The notes below the pieces were generated by a model. That model was not told the DNA's origin, searched no databases, and worked only from the letters and a program-made list of their open reading frames with translations. 64,000 nt of DNA from Streptomyces griseosporeus (lineage in GTDB: Bacteria; Actinomycetota; Actinomycetes; Streptomycetales; Streptomycetaceae), in contig NZ_BNBR01000002.1 of NCBI RefSeq assembly GCF_014656055.1, positions 871,164 to 935,163 on the forward strand, read 5' to 3'. This document shows, piece after piece, positions 34,915-43,552 of this stretch. The translations under genes were made by a program, and so were the position numbers. Each line of letters begins with the position of its first letter. The stretch's first letter is position 1.

Positions 34915-36408
34915 ATGACCTCTCCGCTCACCACCCCCGCGGCCCCCGCCCCGGAGGGCCGCTGGACCCCCCGGCTGTGGGGCACCCTGCTGGTGCTCTG
35001 CGCCGCGATGTTCCTGGACGCGCTGGACGTGTCGATGGTCGGCGTGGCCCTGCCGTCGATCGGCTCGGACCTGGACCTGTCCACCTCCACGCTGCAGTGG
35101 ATCGTCAGCGGCTACATCCTGGGCTACGGCGGCCTGCTCCTGCTGGGCGGCCGCACCGCCGACCTGCTGGGCCGGCGCCAGGTCTTCCTGGTGGCCCTCG
35201 GCGTGTTCGCGCTCGCCTCACTGCTGGGCGGCCTGGTCGACTCCGGTCCGCTGCTGATCGCCAGCCGCTTCATCAAGGGCCTGAGCGCGGCCTTCACCGC
35301 GCCGGCCGGCCTGTCCATCATCACCACGACCTTCGCCGAGGGCCCGCTGCGCAACCGGGCCCTGTCCATCTACACCACCTGCGCGGCCACCGGCTTCTCC
35401 ATGGGCCTGGTGCTGTCCGGCCTGCTCACCGAGGCCAGCTGGCGGCTCACCATGCTGCTGCCCGCGCCCATCGCCCTGATCGCCCTGGTCGCCGGCCTGA
35501 AGCTGCTGCCGCGCAGCGAGCGGGAGAAGGACCACAACGGCTACGACGTGCCCGGCGCCGTCCTCGGCACCGCGTCGATGCTGCTGCTGGTCTTCACCGT
35601 GGTCCAGGCGCCCGAGGTCGGCTGGGGCTCGGCCCGCACGCTGCTGTCCTTCCTGGCCGTCGCCGTCCTGCTGACCGTGTTCGTCCTGGTCGAGCGGCGC
35701 TCCGCGGGCCCGCTGATCCGCCTCGGTGTGCTGCGCTCCGGCACCCAGGTCCGCGCCCAGCTCGGCGCGCTGGCCTTCTTCGGCTCCTACGTCGGCTTCC
35801 AGTTCCTGACCACGCTGTACATGCAGTCGCTGCTCGGCTGGTCGGCGCTGCACACCGCGCTGGCCTTCCTGCCGGCGGGCGCCCTGGTGGCGATCTCCTC
35901 GACCAAGGTCGGCTCGATCGTGGACCGGTTCGGCACCCAGCGGCTGATCGCGGCGGGCTTCGCGCTGATGGTCGTCGGGTACGCGCTGTTCCTGCGCATC
36001 GACCTCGACCCGGTCTACGCCGCCGCGATCCTGCCGTCGATGCTGCTGATCGGCGCGGCCTGCGCGCTGGTCTTCCCCTCGCTCAACATCCAGGCCACCA
36101 ACGGCGTGGAGGACCACGAGCAGGGCATGGTCTCCGGTCTGCTCAACACCTCGGTGCAGGTGGGCGGCGCGATCTTCCTGGCCGTCGTGACGGCCGTGGT
36201 CACCGCCAACTCCCCGGGCACCGCGACCCCGCAGGCCGTGCTGGACAGCTACCGTCCCGGGTTCGTGGTCACGGCGGGCATCGCCGCCGTCGGCCTTCTG
36301 ATCACCCTCACCGGCCTGCGTCCGCGCCGGACGCGGCAGCCGTCGATCGTGGTCGCCAGGTCCACCGTGGAGGAGGCGCAGCCGGACCGGGTTCCGGTCC
36401 GCGACTGA
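34915..36408 (+). CDS. DHA2-family MFS exporter
   Basis: This 497-residue protein has about 14 hydrophobic segments, TM1 MFLDALDVSMVGVALPSIG and motif A-like GGRTADLLGRRQ. It is the third EmrB/QacA-type exporter in the window and has its own MarR regulator. The start is set by the -10 box 7 nt upstream. A strong terminator follows at 36429-36464. Confidence 0.92.
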   Translation: MTSPLTTPAAPAPEGRWTPRLWGTLLVLCAAMFLDALDVSMVGVALPSIGSDLDLSTSTLQWIVSGYILGYGGLLLLGGRTADLLGRRQVFLVALGVFALASLLGGLVDSGPLLIASRFIKGLSAAFTAPAGLSIITTTFAEGPLRNRALSIYTTCAATGFSMGLVLSGLLTEASWRLTMLLPAPIALIALVAGLKLLPRSEREKDHNGYDVPGAVLGTASMLLLVFTVVQAPEVGWGSARTLLSFLAVAVLLTVFVLVERRSAGPLIRLGVLRSGTQVRAQLGALAFFGSYVGFQFLTTLYMQSLLGWSALHTALAFLPAGALVAISSTKVGSIVDRFGTQRLIAAGFALMVVGYALFLRIDLDPVYAAAILPSMLLIGAACALVFPSLNIQATNGVEDHEQGMVSGLLNTSVQVGGAIFLAVVTAVVTANSPGTATPQAVLDSYRPGFVVTAGIAAVGLLITLTGLRPRRTRQPSIVVARSTVEEAQPDRVPVRD

Positions 36409-36428
36409 CGGGGGCGCCTCCGTGAAAG

Positions 36429-36464
36429 GGGGGCCCGGCCGGGCTGCTTGCCCGCCGGGCCCCC
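36429..36464 (+). terminator. Strong intrinsic terminator
   Basis: 11-bp stem GGGGGCCCGGC with GCCGGGCCCCC, continued by an inner GGGC-TGCTT-GCCC stem, 20 bp after the exporter stop. Confidence 0.8.
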
Positions 36465-36483
36465 GCCTGCTTGACTCCCGCGC

Positions 36484-36786
36484 ATGACCGGGGGACGCCG
36501 TACACAGGCAGAGCGGGACGCCATCACCGTCGAGATCGGATACGCGCTGTTCAGTGCCGCCTTCGGGGCGGCGCTGGTGTTCGGCGCGGTGGCCGGACCG
36601 GCGTACGCCTTCCGTCTGCCGGCGGGCGTGCGCGACACGCTCACCGGACTCGGTGCCGTCCTGGCCGCCGCCCTCTTCGTCACCCGTGTGGTGACCGTCC
36701 TGGTCCGCTTCCGGCAGGTGCGGGATCTGGAGCACGACGGGCGGGTTCAGCCCAGCCAGCCCGGCCGGACCAGCCCCGACTCATAG
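36484..36786 (+). CDS. Small membrane protein, DUF6332-like
   Basis: The 100-residue protein starts MTGGRRTQAERDAITVEIGY, typical of short Streptomyces proteins annotated DUF6332. Two membrane helices follow (ALFSAAFGAALVFGAVAGPA and LTGLGAVLAAALFVTRVVTV). Its 3' 40 bp overlap the convergent response-regulator gene. Function unknown. Confidence 0.72.
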   Translation: MTGGRRTQAERDAITVEIGYALFSAAFGAALVFGAVAGPAYAFRLPAGVRDTLTGLGAVLAAALFVTRVVTVLVRFRQVRDLEHDGRVQPSQPGRTSPDS

Positions 36787-37412
36787 GCCAGCACCACCAG
36801 TTGAGCCCGGTCACGGGCGCCCAGCTTCACCATCGTGCGGCTGACGTGCGTCTTCGCGGTGAGCGGGCTGACCACCAGACGGCGGGCGATCTCCTCGTTG
36901 GACAGGCCGATGCCGACCAGCGCCATCACCTCCCGCTCCCGCTCGGTGAGGTGCGCGAGCGCGTCCGCCGCGGCCGGTTCCTTTGACCGGGCCGCGAACT
37001 CCGCGATCAGGCGGCGCGTCACCCCGGGCGACAGCAGCGCGTCGCCGGCCACCACCGCCCGTACGGCGCGCAGGAGTTCCTCCGGTTCGGTGTCCTTCAC
37101 CAGGAAGCCGGAGGCACCGGCGCGGATCGCCTCGAAGACGTACTCGTCGAGTTCGAAGGTGGTCAGCATGACCACCCGGACCCCGTTCAGGGCGTCGTCC
37201 CCCGTGATGCGGCGGGTGGCGGCCAGGCCGTCGAGCAGCGGCATACGGATATCCATCAGCACGACGTCCGGCCGCAGTTCGCGCGTCCTGCGCAGCGCCT
37301 CCTCGCCGTCGGCGGCCTCCCCGGCGACCTCGATGTCCGGCTGCGCGTCCAGCAGGGCGCGGAACCCGGCCCGGACCAGCGACTGGTCGTCGGCGAGCAG
37401 TACGCGGATCAC
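36747..37412 (-). CDS. NarL/LuxR-family response regulator
   Basis: The 221-residue protein has a receiver domain with acidic pocket ADD (7-9) and phospho-acceptor Asp54 in VVLMDIRMP, Thr in VVMLTTF and Lys in FLVKD. A LuxR-type HTH follows (LTEREREVMALVGIGLSNEE, then VSPLTAKTHVSRTMVKLGARDR). GTG 37412 overlaps the kinase stop (GTGA) and has AGGAGG upstream, so the two proteins are translationally coupled. Target genes unknown. Confidence 0.93.
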   Translation of the reverse strand: MIRVLLADDQSLVRAGFRALLDAQPDIEVAGEAADGEEALRRTRELRPDVVLMDIRMPLLDGLAATRRITGDDALNGVRVVMLTTFELDEYVFEAIRAGASGFLVKDTEPEELLRAVRAVVAGDALLSPGVTRRLIAEFAARSKEPAAADALAHLTEREREVMALVGIGLSNEEIARRLVVSPLTAKTHVSRTMVKLGARDRAQLVVLAYESGLVRPGWLG

Positions 37413-38644
37413 CGGCTGTCCTCCTCGGCGTCGAGCGGCAGGACGGCGAGCACCCGGAAGCCGCCGTCGGGGCGCGGCCCCGCCTCGATCGTGCCACCGA
37501 GCGCGGCGGCACGCTCCCGCATTCCGGCCAGTCCGTTGCCGCTGCCGCCCGCGTCGGCGCCGGTCGCGGGCCCGTCGTCGTCGACGCTGAGCCGCAGCGC
37601 CCCGCGCGCCCGCTCCAGCCGCACGCGCGCGTGCCGGGAACCGGAGTGGCGTACGACGTTGGTGAGGGCCTCCTGGACGATGCGGAACGCGGCGAGGTCC
37701 GCGCCCGGCGGCAGCGCCGGTGCCCGGCCCGTCACCTCCACCGTCAGTCCGGCGCCCGCCGCCTGCTCGACCAGTTCCGGGAGCCGGTCCAGGCCGGGCG
37801 CGGGGGTGCGCGGGGCGGCGCCGGGCGCGCGCAGGGAGTCGAGCACCTGGCGCACCTCGCCGAGCGCCTCCTTGCTCTGGGCCTTGATGGTGGTCAGCGC
37901 CGTGCGGGCCTGCTCGGGGTCGGAGTCGAGCAGGGCGAGGCCGACGCCTGCCTGGACATTGATGACGGAGATGCTGTGCGCGAGGACGTCGTGCAGTTCC
38001 CGGGCGATCCTCAGCCGCTCCTCGTCGGCGCGCCGCCGGGCCGCCTGGGCCCGCTCGGCCCGCTCCCTGGCCCACTGCTCGCGGCGGACCCGCGTCAGTT
38101 CGGCCACCGCGACGATCGCCACCACCCAGGCGGCGATCGGCAGTTCCTGCCCCCAGCCGGCGGCGGAGTCCCCGGACGGCGGCAGCCACCGGTACAGCCA
38201 GTGCGCGACCAGCAGATGCCCGGCCCACAGCAGGCCGAGCGCCGACCAGGCCGCATGCCGGTGCCCGGCGACGACCGCGCTGAAGCAGCCGAGGGCGACG
38301 GTGACGAACACCGGCCCGTACGGGTAGCCCGCGCCCAGATAGACCAGGGCCGCGGCGGCGGTGCCGAACGCGACCGCCACCGGGTACCGGATGCGCCACA
38401 GCAGCAGGAGCGAGGCCACCACCAGCAGCGCACGCCCGAACGCATCCAGCGGGACCCGCTCACCGTGCTGCTGCTCCGCGGCGAAGTGCGAGCCGAGCAG
38501 CACGAACGCGGTGACGACGGCGGTGGACCGCCAGGGCCGGCGGGGGCGGTCGTGCTCCTCGTCGCGGCGACCCCACCCCGGCGGCGGCCCGTGCCACGGG
38601 CGTCGCGGCGGGGGGCCGGTCCCGCGTGTGCGCTGCTCGTCCAT
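37409..38644 (-). CDS. Two-component sensor histidine kinase (HisKA_3 type)
   Basis: This 411-residue protein has a Pro/Arg-rich cytoplasmic N-terminus, about five membrane segments and a coiled linker (WARERAERAQAARRRADEER). The phospho-acceptor His is in ARELHDVLAHSISVINVQAG, and the HATPase domain shows IVQEALTNVVRHS and GNGLAGMRERAAALGG. ATG 38644 is preferred over GTG 38653. TAGCGT lies 7 nt upstream, suggesting a leaderless transcript, though no clear -35 was found. It pairs with the adjacent regulator. No extracellular sensor is visible, so it may sense a membrane signal. Confidence 0.92.
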   Translation of the reverse strand: MDEQRTRGTGPPPRRPWHGPPPGWGRRDEEHDRPRRPWRSTAVVTAFVLLGSHFAAEQQHGERVPLDAFGRALLVVASLLLLWRIRYPVAVAFGTAAAALVYLGAGYPYGPVFVTVALGCFSAVVAGHRHAAWSALGLLWAGHLLVAHWLYRWLPPSGDSAAGWGQELPIAAWVVAIVAVAELTRVRREQWARERAERAQAARRRADEERLRIARELHDVLAHSISVINVQAGVGLALLDSDPEQARTALTTIKAQSKEALGEVRQVLDSLRAPGAAPRTPAPGLDRLPELVEQAAGAGLTVEVTGRAPALPPGADLAAFRIVQEALTNVVRHSGSRHARVRLERARGALRLSVDDDGPATGADAGGSGNGLAGMRERAAALGGTIEAGPRPDGGFRVLAVLPLDAEEDSR

Positions 38645-38881
38645 GACCGTCACGCTAGACGCCGGGCGGGACGGACGGCGTCACCCACGCGTGGTGGTCA
38701 CACGTACTCCCGGAGCAGTATCCGCCGCAGGCCGTGCCCGCGAAGTCCCGTCTGCCGCCCGACGCCCGGCACTCCCCCAAGCTCTTCGAGCAGGGGCCCC
38801 AGAGCAGGCACCGGACGCCGCGCGGCCCGCCCTCCGGGCGGACGACGCGACTGTGCGGACCCGCCCGAGCCCCGGCCCGGC

Positions 38882-39229
38882 TCATCCCGCGGGCAGCGAC
38901 TCGCGCATCGCGCGGCCGGTGGCACCCGCGTCGTAGCCCTCGGGCACACCCGGCACGAACACGATGTCGCTGGCGATGTGCCGCGAGCGCAGCGGGGCGA
39001 TCTCCTGGTAGGCGGGCGAGTCCCACCAGGCGCGGGCCTCGGCCATGCCGGGGAAGGCGATCATCACGACGGCGCCGGGCCAGTTGCCCTCCATCACCTC
39101 GTGCTGCGCGCCGTGCACCAGGAAGCGGCCTCCGTAGGGCTCGAAGGTGGCGGAGATCCGCTCGATGTACTCGGCGACGTCCGGGTGCGGGGCGGGGTTG
39201 TGCAGGTGGGCGATGGCGTACGCGGTCAC
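38882..39229 (-). CDS. DUF1330 family protein
   Basis: The 115-residue ferredoxin-like dimeric barrel protein is of the DUF1330 type: MTAYAIAHLHNP at the start, EYIERISATFEPYGGRFLVHG, and WPGAVVMIAFPGMAEARAWW with SPAYQEI. GTG 39229 has AGGAGG 5 nt upstream. A 237-bp gap separates it from the kinase gene; no RNA or gene was recognised in it. Function unknown. Confidence 0.88.
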   Translation of the reverse strand: MTAYAIAHLHNPAPHPDVAEYIERISATFEPYGGRFLVHGAQHEVMEGNWPGAVVMIAFPGMAEARAWWDSPAYQEIAPLRSRHIASDIVFVPGVPEGYDAGATGRAMRESLPAG

Positions 39230-39324
39230 GGCGTCCTCCTGGGCGGGCGGTCGGCTGCTGACACCGACGATCGTGGCAGGGCGCCGGCCGGGGGTCGATG
39301 ACCTCCGAGGTAAGGGCGGCCGGA

Positions 39325-40035
39325 TCAGGCCGTTCCGGCGCGCAGGCCGACGCTCTCCGCCAGCCGGGCCGTCGCGTGGCGGAAGAAGGGCTCACGGTCC
39401 TCCACCATCCGGTCGAACTGCCCGAACAGCTCGAAGCCGACCAGGCCGTAGAGCTGGGCCCAGGCGGCGACCAGCGCGGTCACGGTGGCCGGCGGGAGAT
39501 CGGGGGCGATGTCGGCGGCCAGGCGGGCGGCCTCCGCGCGGAGGCCGGCCGGGAGGGGCGGCGCCGCCAACTGGCCGCGGCGGTGCGCGTCGCGCGCGAC
39601 GCCGATGAGGAGCAGGCCGACGCGGGAGGCGGCAGGCAGCGTCGTGAGGGGGGCGCGGTAGCCGGGCACGGGCGTGCCGTAGATCAGGGCGTACTCGTGC
39701 GGGTGGGCGAGCGCCCAGCGCCGTACGGCCGCGCAGACCGTCGTCCAGCGGTGCGGCGGCGCCGCGTCGGCGACCTCGGCGTGCGCGGTCTCGGCGGCCT
39801 CGCCGAGGGAGTCGTAGGCGTCGGTGATGAGCGCGGTGAGCAGGTCGTCGCGGCTGGGGAAGTAGCGGTAGAGCGCCGAGGAGACCATGCCCAGCTCACG
39901 GGCGACGGCCCGCAGTGAGAGCTGGGCCGCGCCGCCGGCGGCGAGGTGACGGCGGGCGGCCTCCTTGATGGCCGCGGTGACTTCGAGGCGGGCGCGGGCA
40001 CGGGCGCCGCCGGGGGGTGCGGAGGGGCTGCTCAT
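39325..40035 (-). CDS. TetR-family regulator of the divergent deazaflavin reductase gene
   Basis: The 236-residue protein has HTH LSLRAVARELGMVSSALYRYF followed by PSRDDLLTAL. The C-terminal domain is typical of TetR_C with a WAQLYGLVGFELFGQF helix. ATG 40035 is followed upstream by four related dyads up to the divergent gene at 40183, so it is probably the repressor of itself and that gene. Confidence 0.9.
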   Translation of the reverse strand: MSSPSAPPGGARARARLEVTAAIKEAARRHLAAGGAAQLSLRAVARELGMVSSALYRYFPSRDDLLTALITDAYDSLGEAAETAHAEVADAAPPHRWTTVCAAVRRWALAHPHEYALIYGTPVPGYRAPLTTLPAASRVGLLLIGVARDAHRRGQLAAPPLPAGLRAEAARLAADIAPDLPPATVTALVAAWAQLYGLVGFELFGQFDRMVEDREPFFRHATARLAESVGLRAGTA

Positions 40036-40056
40036 GGCTGCAGTCTGCCATGCGGC

Positions 40057-40160
40057 GAGAGCAGTGCACACAACAGAGAGCACTGCTCTTGCGCGGGCCG
40101 CGCCGAAGGTGCACACTGGAGTTACCGAGAGCAGTGCTCACACAAGAGAGCGGCGCTCTC
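40057..40160. promoter_or_regulatory. Four-site operator array between TetR and deazaflavin reductase genes
   Basis: Related dyads start at 40057 (GAGAGCAGTGC, half-conserved), 40076 (GAGAGCACTGCTCTT, containing the perfect palindrome AGAGCA-C-TGCTCT), 40127 (GAGAGCAGTGCTCA) and 40146 (GAGAGCGGCGCTCTC, perfect). Members of each pair are exactly 19 bp apart, suggesting cooperative binding of two dimer pairs. Confidence 0.77.
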
Positions 40161-40182
40161 CCCACTCGCCCAGGGGGTCTCC

Positions 40183-40647
40183 ATGTCCACGCACGCCGTG
40201 TCCGCACACGTCCGCAAGCCCGGCTGGTTCACCGTCCAGGTCCTCAATCGCTCGGTCGCGTGGCTGACCCGCCGGGGCGTCAGCGTCTGGGGCTCCCGCG
40301 TCCTCGCCGTGCGCGGCCGCAAGAGCGGCGAGTGGCGGACCACGCCGGTCAACCTGCTGACCGTCGACGGCCGGCGCTACCTCGTCGCCCCGCGCGGCCA
40401 CGTCCAGTGGACCCACAACATGCGCGCGGCCGGCGGCGGCGAACTGCACCTCGGCAAGCACGTCGAGGAGTTCACCGCCACCGAGGTGGCCGACGACGAC
40501 AAGCCCGCGATCCTGCGCGCCTACCTCAAGCGCTGGAAGGCCGAGGTCGGCATCTTCTTCGACGGCGTCGGCCCGGACTCGCCCGACACCGAACTGCGCC
40601 GCATCGCACCGGACCACCCGGTGTTCCGGATCACGGCCGCGAACTGA
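40183..40647 (+). CDS. Deazaflavin (F420)-dependent nitroreductase-family protein
   Basis: The 154-residue split-beta-barrel protein is of the Ddn/DDN type, with GSRVLAVRGRKSGEWRTTPVNLLTVDGRRYLVAPRGH across residues 37-73 and WTHNMRAAGGGELHL. These proteins use reduced F420 to reduce quinones, nitro compounds or other xenobiotics. GGGGG precedes ATG 40183. The TetR partner and operator array suggest inducible detoxification. Confidence 0.9.
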   Translation: MSTHAVSAHVRKPGWFTVQVLNRSVAWLTRRGVSVWGSRVLAVRGRKSGEWRTTPVNLLTVDGRRYLVAPRGHVQWTHNMRAAGGGELHLGKHVEEFTATEVADDDKPAILRAYLKRWKAEVGIFFDGVGPDSPDTELRRIAPDHPVFRITAAN

Positions 40648-40678
40648 GGCAGCCGAAGGAGCACCGGGCCGGCAGGCC

Positions 40679-41911
40679 TCAGGCCCCGGACTCGCCCGGC
40701 GCCGCCCGCCGGTCCAGCAGTGTCAGGGCGCGCTGCGCGATCGGCCGGTTGCGGACCAGTTCGCCCAGCGAGGTCGCGCCGCGGGTGATGTCCATGAACG
40801 CCTTCCACGCCGGCCGGAACCCGGTCAGCGCCGCGTGGAACACCCCGGGCCGCCGCTCGAACGCGGCCAGCAGCCGCTTGCCGACGGCCATCTCCACGCC
40901 GAGGCCGGCCTTGACGGCGAAGGCGTAGTTGAGGGCCTGACGGCGGGTGTCCACCGCGTCGTGCGCCTCCGCGATGCGCACCGCCCACTCCCCCGCGAGC
41001 CGCCCCGACCTCAGCGCGAACGAGATGCCCTCCCGGGTCCACGGCTCCAGCAGCCCCGCCGCGTCCCCGCACACCAGCACCCGGCCGCGCGAGAGCGGCG
41101 AGTCGTCGGCGCGGCAGCGGGTGAGATGGCCGGAGGAGATGCTGGGCTCGAACCCGGCGAGGCCGAGCCGGCCGATGAAGTCCTCCAGGTAGCGCTTGGT
41201 GGCGGCGCCCTCGCCGCGCGCCGAGATGACGCCGACGGTGAGCGTGTCGCCCTTGGGGAACACCCAGCCGTACGAGCCGGGCATCGGCCCCCAGTCGATC
41301 AGGACCCGCCCCTTCCAGTCCTCGGCGACGGTCTCCGGCACCGGGATCTCCGCCTCCAGGCCCAGGTCGACCTGGTCGAGCTTGACCCCGACGTGCGCCC
41401 CTATGCGGCTGGCGCTGCCGTCGGCGCCGACGACCGCGCGGGCCAGCACCGTCTCGCCGCCCTGCAGTACGACGGCGACCGTACGGCGGTCCGGCACCGC
41501 CGAGCCGTGCTGCTCGACGCGCTGCACGGTGACCCCGGTGCGCAGCTCGGCGCCGGCCTTCTGCGCGTGTTCGACCAGCTGCTGGTCGAACTCCGGCCGG
41601 TTGATCAGACCGAACAGCATCTGCCGGGAGCGGCGGGTGCGGGCGAAACGGCCGTTGTGGGAGAAGGTCACCGCGTGCACGCGGTCGCGCAGCGGCAGCT
41701 CGAAGCCGGGCGGCAGCGCGTCACGGGACGGTCCGATGATGCCGCCGCCGCAGGTCTTGTAGCGGGGCAGCTCCGCCTTCTCCAGCAGCAGCACGCGCCG
41801 CCCGGCGACCGCGGCCGCGTAGGCGGCCGATGCTCCTGCGGGTCCCGCGCCCACCACGACGACGTCCCACACCTGCCGCACGTCGTCCGCCGAAGAGTTC
41901 TCGCTGCTCAC
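40679..41911 (-). CDS. Geranylgeranyl reductase-family FAD oxidoreductase
   Basis: The 410-residue protein has a Rossmann FAD motif VVVGAGPAGASAAYAAAVAG, the family signature YKTCGGGIIGP and a second FAD motif VLVCGDAAGLLEPWTREGIS. Members reduce prenyl double bonds in lipids or quinones, for example menaquinone side chains, or act as halogenase-like monooxygenases. The Cys-Gly-Gly stretch favours the prenyl reductase branch. GTG 41911 lacks a clear ribosome site. Confidence 0.85.
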   Translation of the reverse strand: MSSENSSADDVRQVWDVVVVGAGPAGASAAYAAAVAGRRVLLLEKAELPRYKTCGGGIIGPSRDALPPGFELPLRDRVHAVTFSHNGRFARTRRSRQMLFGLINRPEFDQQLVEHAQKAGAELRTGVTVQRVEQHGSAVPDRRTVAVVLQGGETVLARAVVGADGSASRIGAHVGVKLDQVDLGLEAEIPVPETVAEDWKGRVLIDWGPMPGSYGWVFPKGDTLTVGVISARGEGAATKRYLEDFIGRLGLAGFEPSISSGHLTRCRADDSPLSRGRVLVCGDAAGLLEPWTREGISFALRSGRLAGEWAVRIAEAHDAVDTRRQALNYAFAVKAGLGVEMAVGKRLLAAFERRPGVFHAALTGFRPAWKAFMDITRGATSLGELVRNRPIAQRALTLLDRRAAPGESGA

Positions 41912-42072
41912 GATGGTCTACCGCTCCCGATCAAGCCGCTGCCGCTGCTGTCATCCGCATCCTACGGCGGAGATCGCGAAGGGCCGCCGACCGAGGTCCG
42001 GCAGCGGATGCGACCCGCGCCGCGGGACGGGCGTACGCTCACACGGTCAACCGTTGGCAGATCAACGCACAA

Positions 42073-42105
42073 GACGTACGCACACGTACACGCAAGTACA
42101 ACGTC
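42073..42105 (+). promoter_or_regulatory. GTAC-phased element upstream of the M20 gene
   Basis: GTAC occurs at 42076, 42086 and 42096, exactly 10 bp apart, framed by GACGT (42073-42077) and ACGTC (42101-42105), just before the ribosome site AAGGAG. Helical phasing could reflect a protein-binding site. Role unproven. Confidence 0.35.
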
Positions 42106-42126
42106 GCACCTACAAGGAGCGTGCCC

Positions 42127-43482
42127 ATGTCGTCGAATCCGGTCGCCGAGACCGTCGCCTCGCTGATGCCCCGGGCGCAGGCGGAGCTCGCCGAACTGGT
42201 GGCCTTCCGTTCGGTGGCGGACTTCGACCAGTTCCCGAAGAGCGAGAGCGAGGGCGCGGCCCGCTGGGTGGCGGACGCGCTGACCGCCGAGGGCTTCCAG
42301 GACGTCGCCCTGCTCGACACCCCGGACGGCACGCAGTCGGTGTACGGCTACCTCCCCGGCCCCGAGGGCGCGAAGACGGTGCTGCTGTACGCGCACTACG
42401 ACGTGCAGCCGCCGCTGGACGAGGCCGGCTGGACGACGCCGCCGTTCGAGCTGACCGAGCGCGACGGCCGCTGGTACGGGCGTGGCACCGCCGACTGCAA
42501 GGGCGGCGTGATCATGCACCTGCTGGCGCTGCGCGCGCTGAAGGCGAACGGCGGCGTGCCGGTGCACGTGAAGGTGATCGCCGAGGGCTCGGAGGAGCAG
42601 GGCACGGGCGGTCTGGAGCGGTACGCCGAGGAGCACCCGGAGCTGCTGGCGGCGGACACCATCGTGATCGGTGACGCGGGCAACTTCCGTGTCGGACTGC
42701 CGACGGTCACCACGACCCTGCGCGGCATGACCCTGGTCCGTGTCCAGGTCGACACGCTGGCGGGCAACCTGCACTCGGGTCAGTTCGGCGGCGCCGCCCC
42801 GGACGCGCTGGCCGCGCTGATCCGCGTGCTGGACTCGCTGCGCGCCGAGGACGGCTCGACGACGGTCGACGGTCTGCCCGCGGACGCCTCCTGGGACGGA
42901 CTGCAGTACGACGAGGAGCAGTTCCGCGCGGACGCCAAGGTCCTCGACGGCGTCGGCCTGATCGGCTCGGGCACGGTCGCCGACCGCATCTGGGCCCGCC
43001 CGGCGGTGACGGTCCTCGGCATCGACTGCCCGCCGGTCGTCGGCGCCACGCCGTCCGTGCAGGCGAGCGCGCGGGCGCTGATCAGCCTGCGGGTGCCGCC
43101 GGGCACCGACGCGGCCGACGCGACCAAGCTGCTCCAGGCCCACATCGAGGCGCACACCCCGTGGGGCGCCCGGGTCGCCGTGGAGCAGATCGGCCAGGGC
43201 CAGGCCTTCCGCGCCGACGCGGCCAGCCCCGCCTACCAGGCGATGGCCGACGCGATGGCGGTGGCCTACCCCGGCCAGGAGATGCAGTACGCGGGCCAGG
43301 GCGGCTCGATCCCGCTGTGCAACACCCTCGCCTCCCTCTACCCGCAGGCGGAGATCCTGCTCATCGGCCTGAGCGAGCCGGAGGCGCAGATCCACGCCGT
43401 GAACGAGAGCGTCTCCCCGGAGGAGCTGGAGCGCCTGTCGGTCGCGGAGGCGCTGTTCCTGCGCAACTACGCGGCGAGCTGA
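42127..43482 (+). CDS. M20-family dipeptidase
   Basis: This 451-residue zinc dipeptidase has YAHYDVQPPLDEAGW, GRGTADCKGGVIMHL (bridging Asp), EGSEEQGTGGL (catalytic and ligand Glu), VIGDAGNF and AGNLHSGQFGG in the dimerisation domain. NESVSPEELERL closes the sequence. This is the CNDP/PepV-like group that cleaves dipeptides. AAGGAG precedes ATG 42127. It is separated from the divergent flavoprotein gene by 215 bp. Confidence 0.93.
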   Translation: MSSNPVAETVASLMPRAQAELAELVAFRSVADFDQFPKSESEGAARWVADALTAEGFQDVALLDTPDGTQSVYGYLPGPEGAKTVLLYAHYDVQPPLDEAGWTTPPFELTERDGRWYGRGTADCKGGVIMHLLALRALKANGGVPVHVKVIAEGSEEQGTGGLERYAEEHPELLAADTIVIGDAGNFRVGLPTVTTTLRGMTLVRVQVDTLAGNLHSGQFGGAAPDALAALIRVLDSLRAEDGSTTVDGLPADASWDGLQYDEEQFRADAKVLDGVGLIGSGTVADRIWARPAVTVLGIDCPPVVGATPSVQASARALISLRVPPGTDAADATKLLQAHIEAHTPWGARVAVEQIGQGQAFRADAASPAYQAMADAMAVAYPGQEMQYAGQGGSIPLCNTLASLYPQAEILLIGLSEPEAQIHAVNESVSPEELERLSVAEALFLRNYAAS

Positions 43483-43502
43483 TCCGTTCCGCGCACGTCA
43501 GA

Positions 43503-43530
43503 GGGCCCTTCGCCGCTCGGCGAGGGGCCC
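43503..43530. terminator. Bidirectional terminator
   Basis: GGGCCCTTCGCC-GCTC-GGCGAGGGGCCC (one G-T pair), followed by CTT, between the convergent M20 and MerR genes. Confidence 0.75.
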
Positions 43531-43552
43531 CTTGCGTGCGCCGGTCGCCGGC

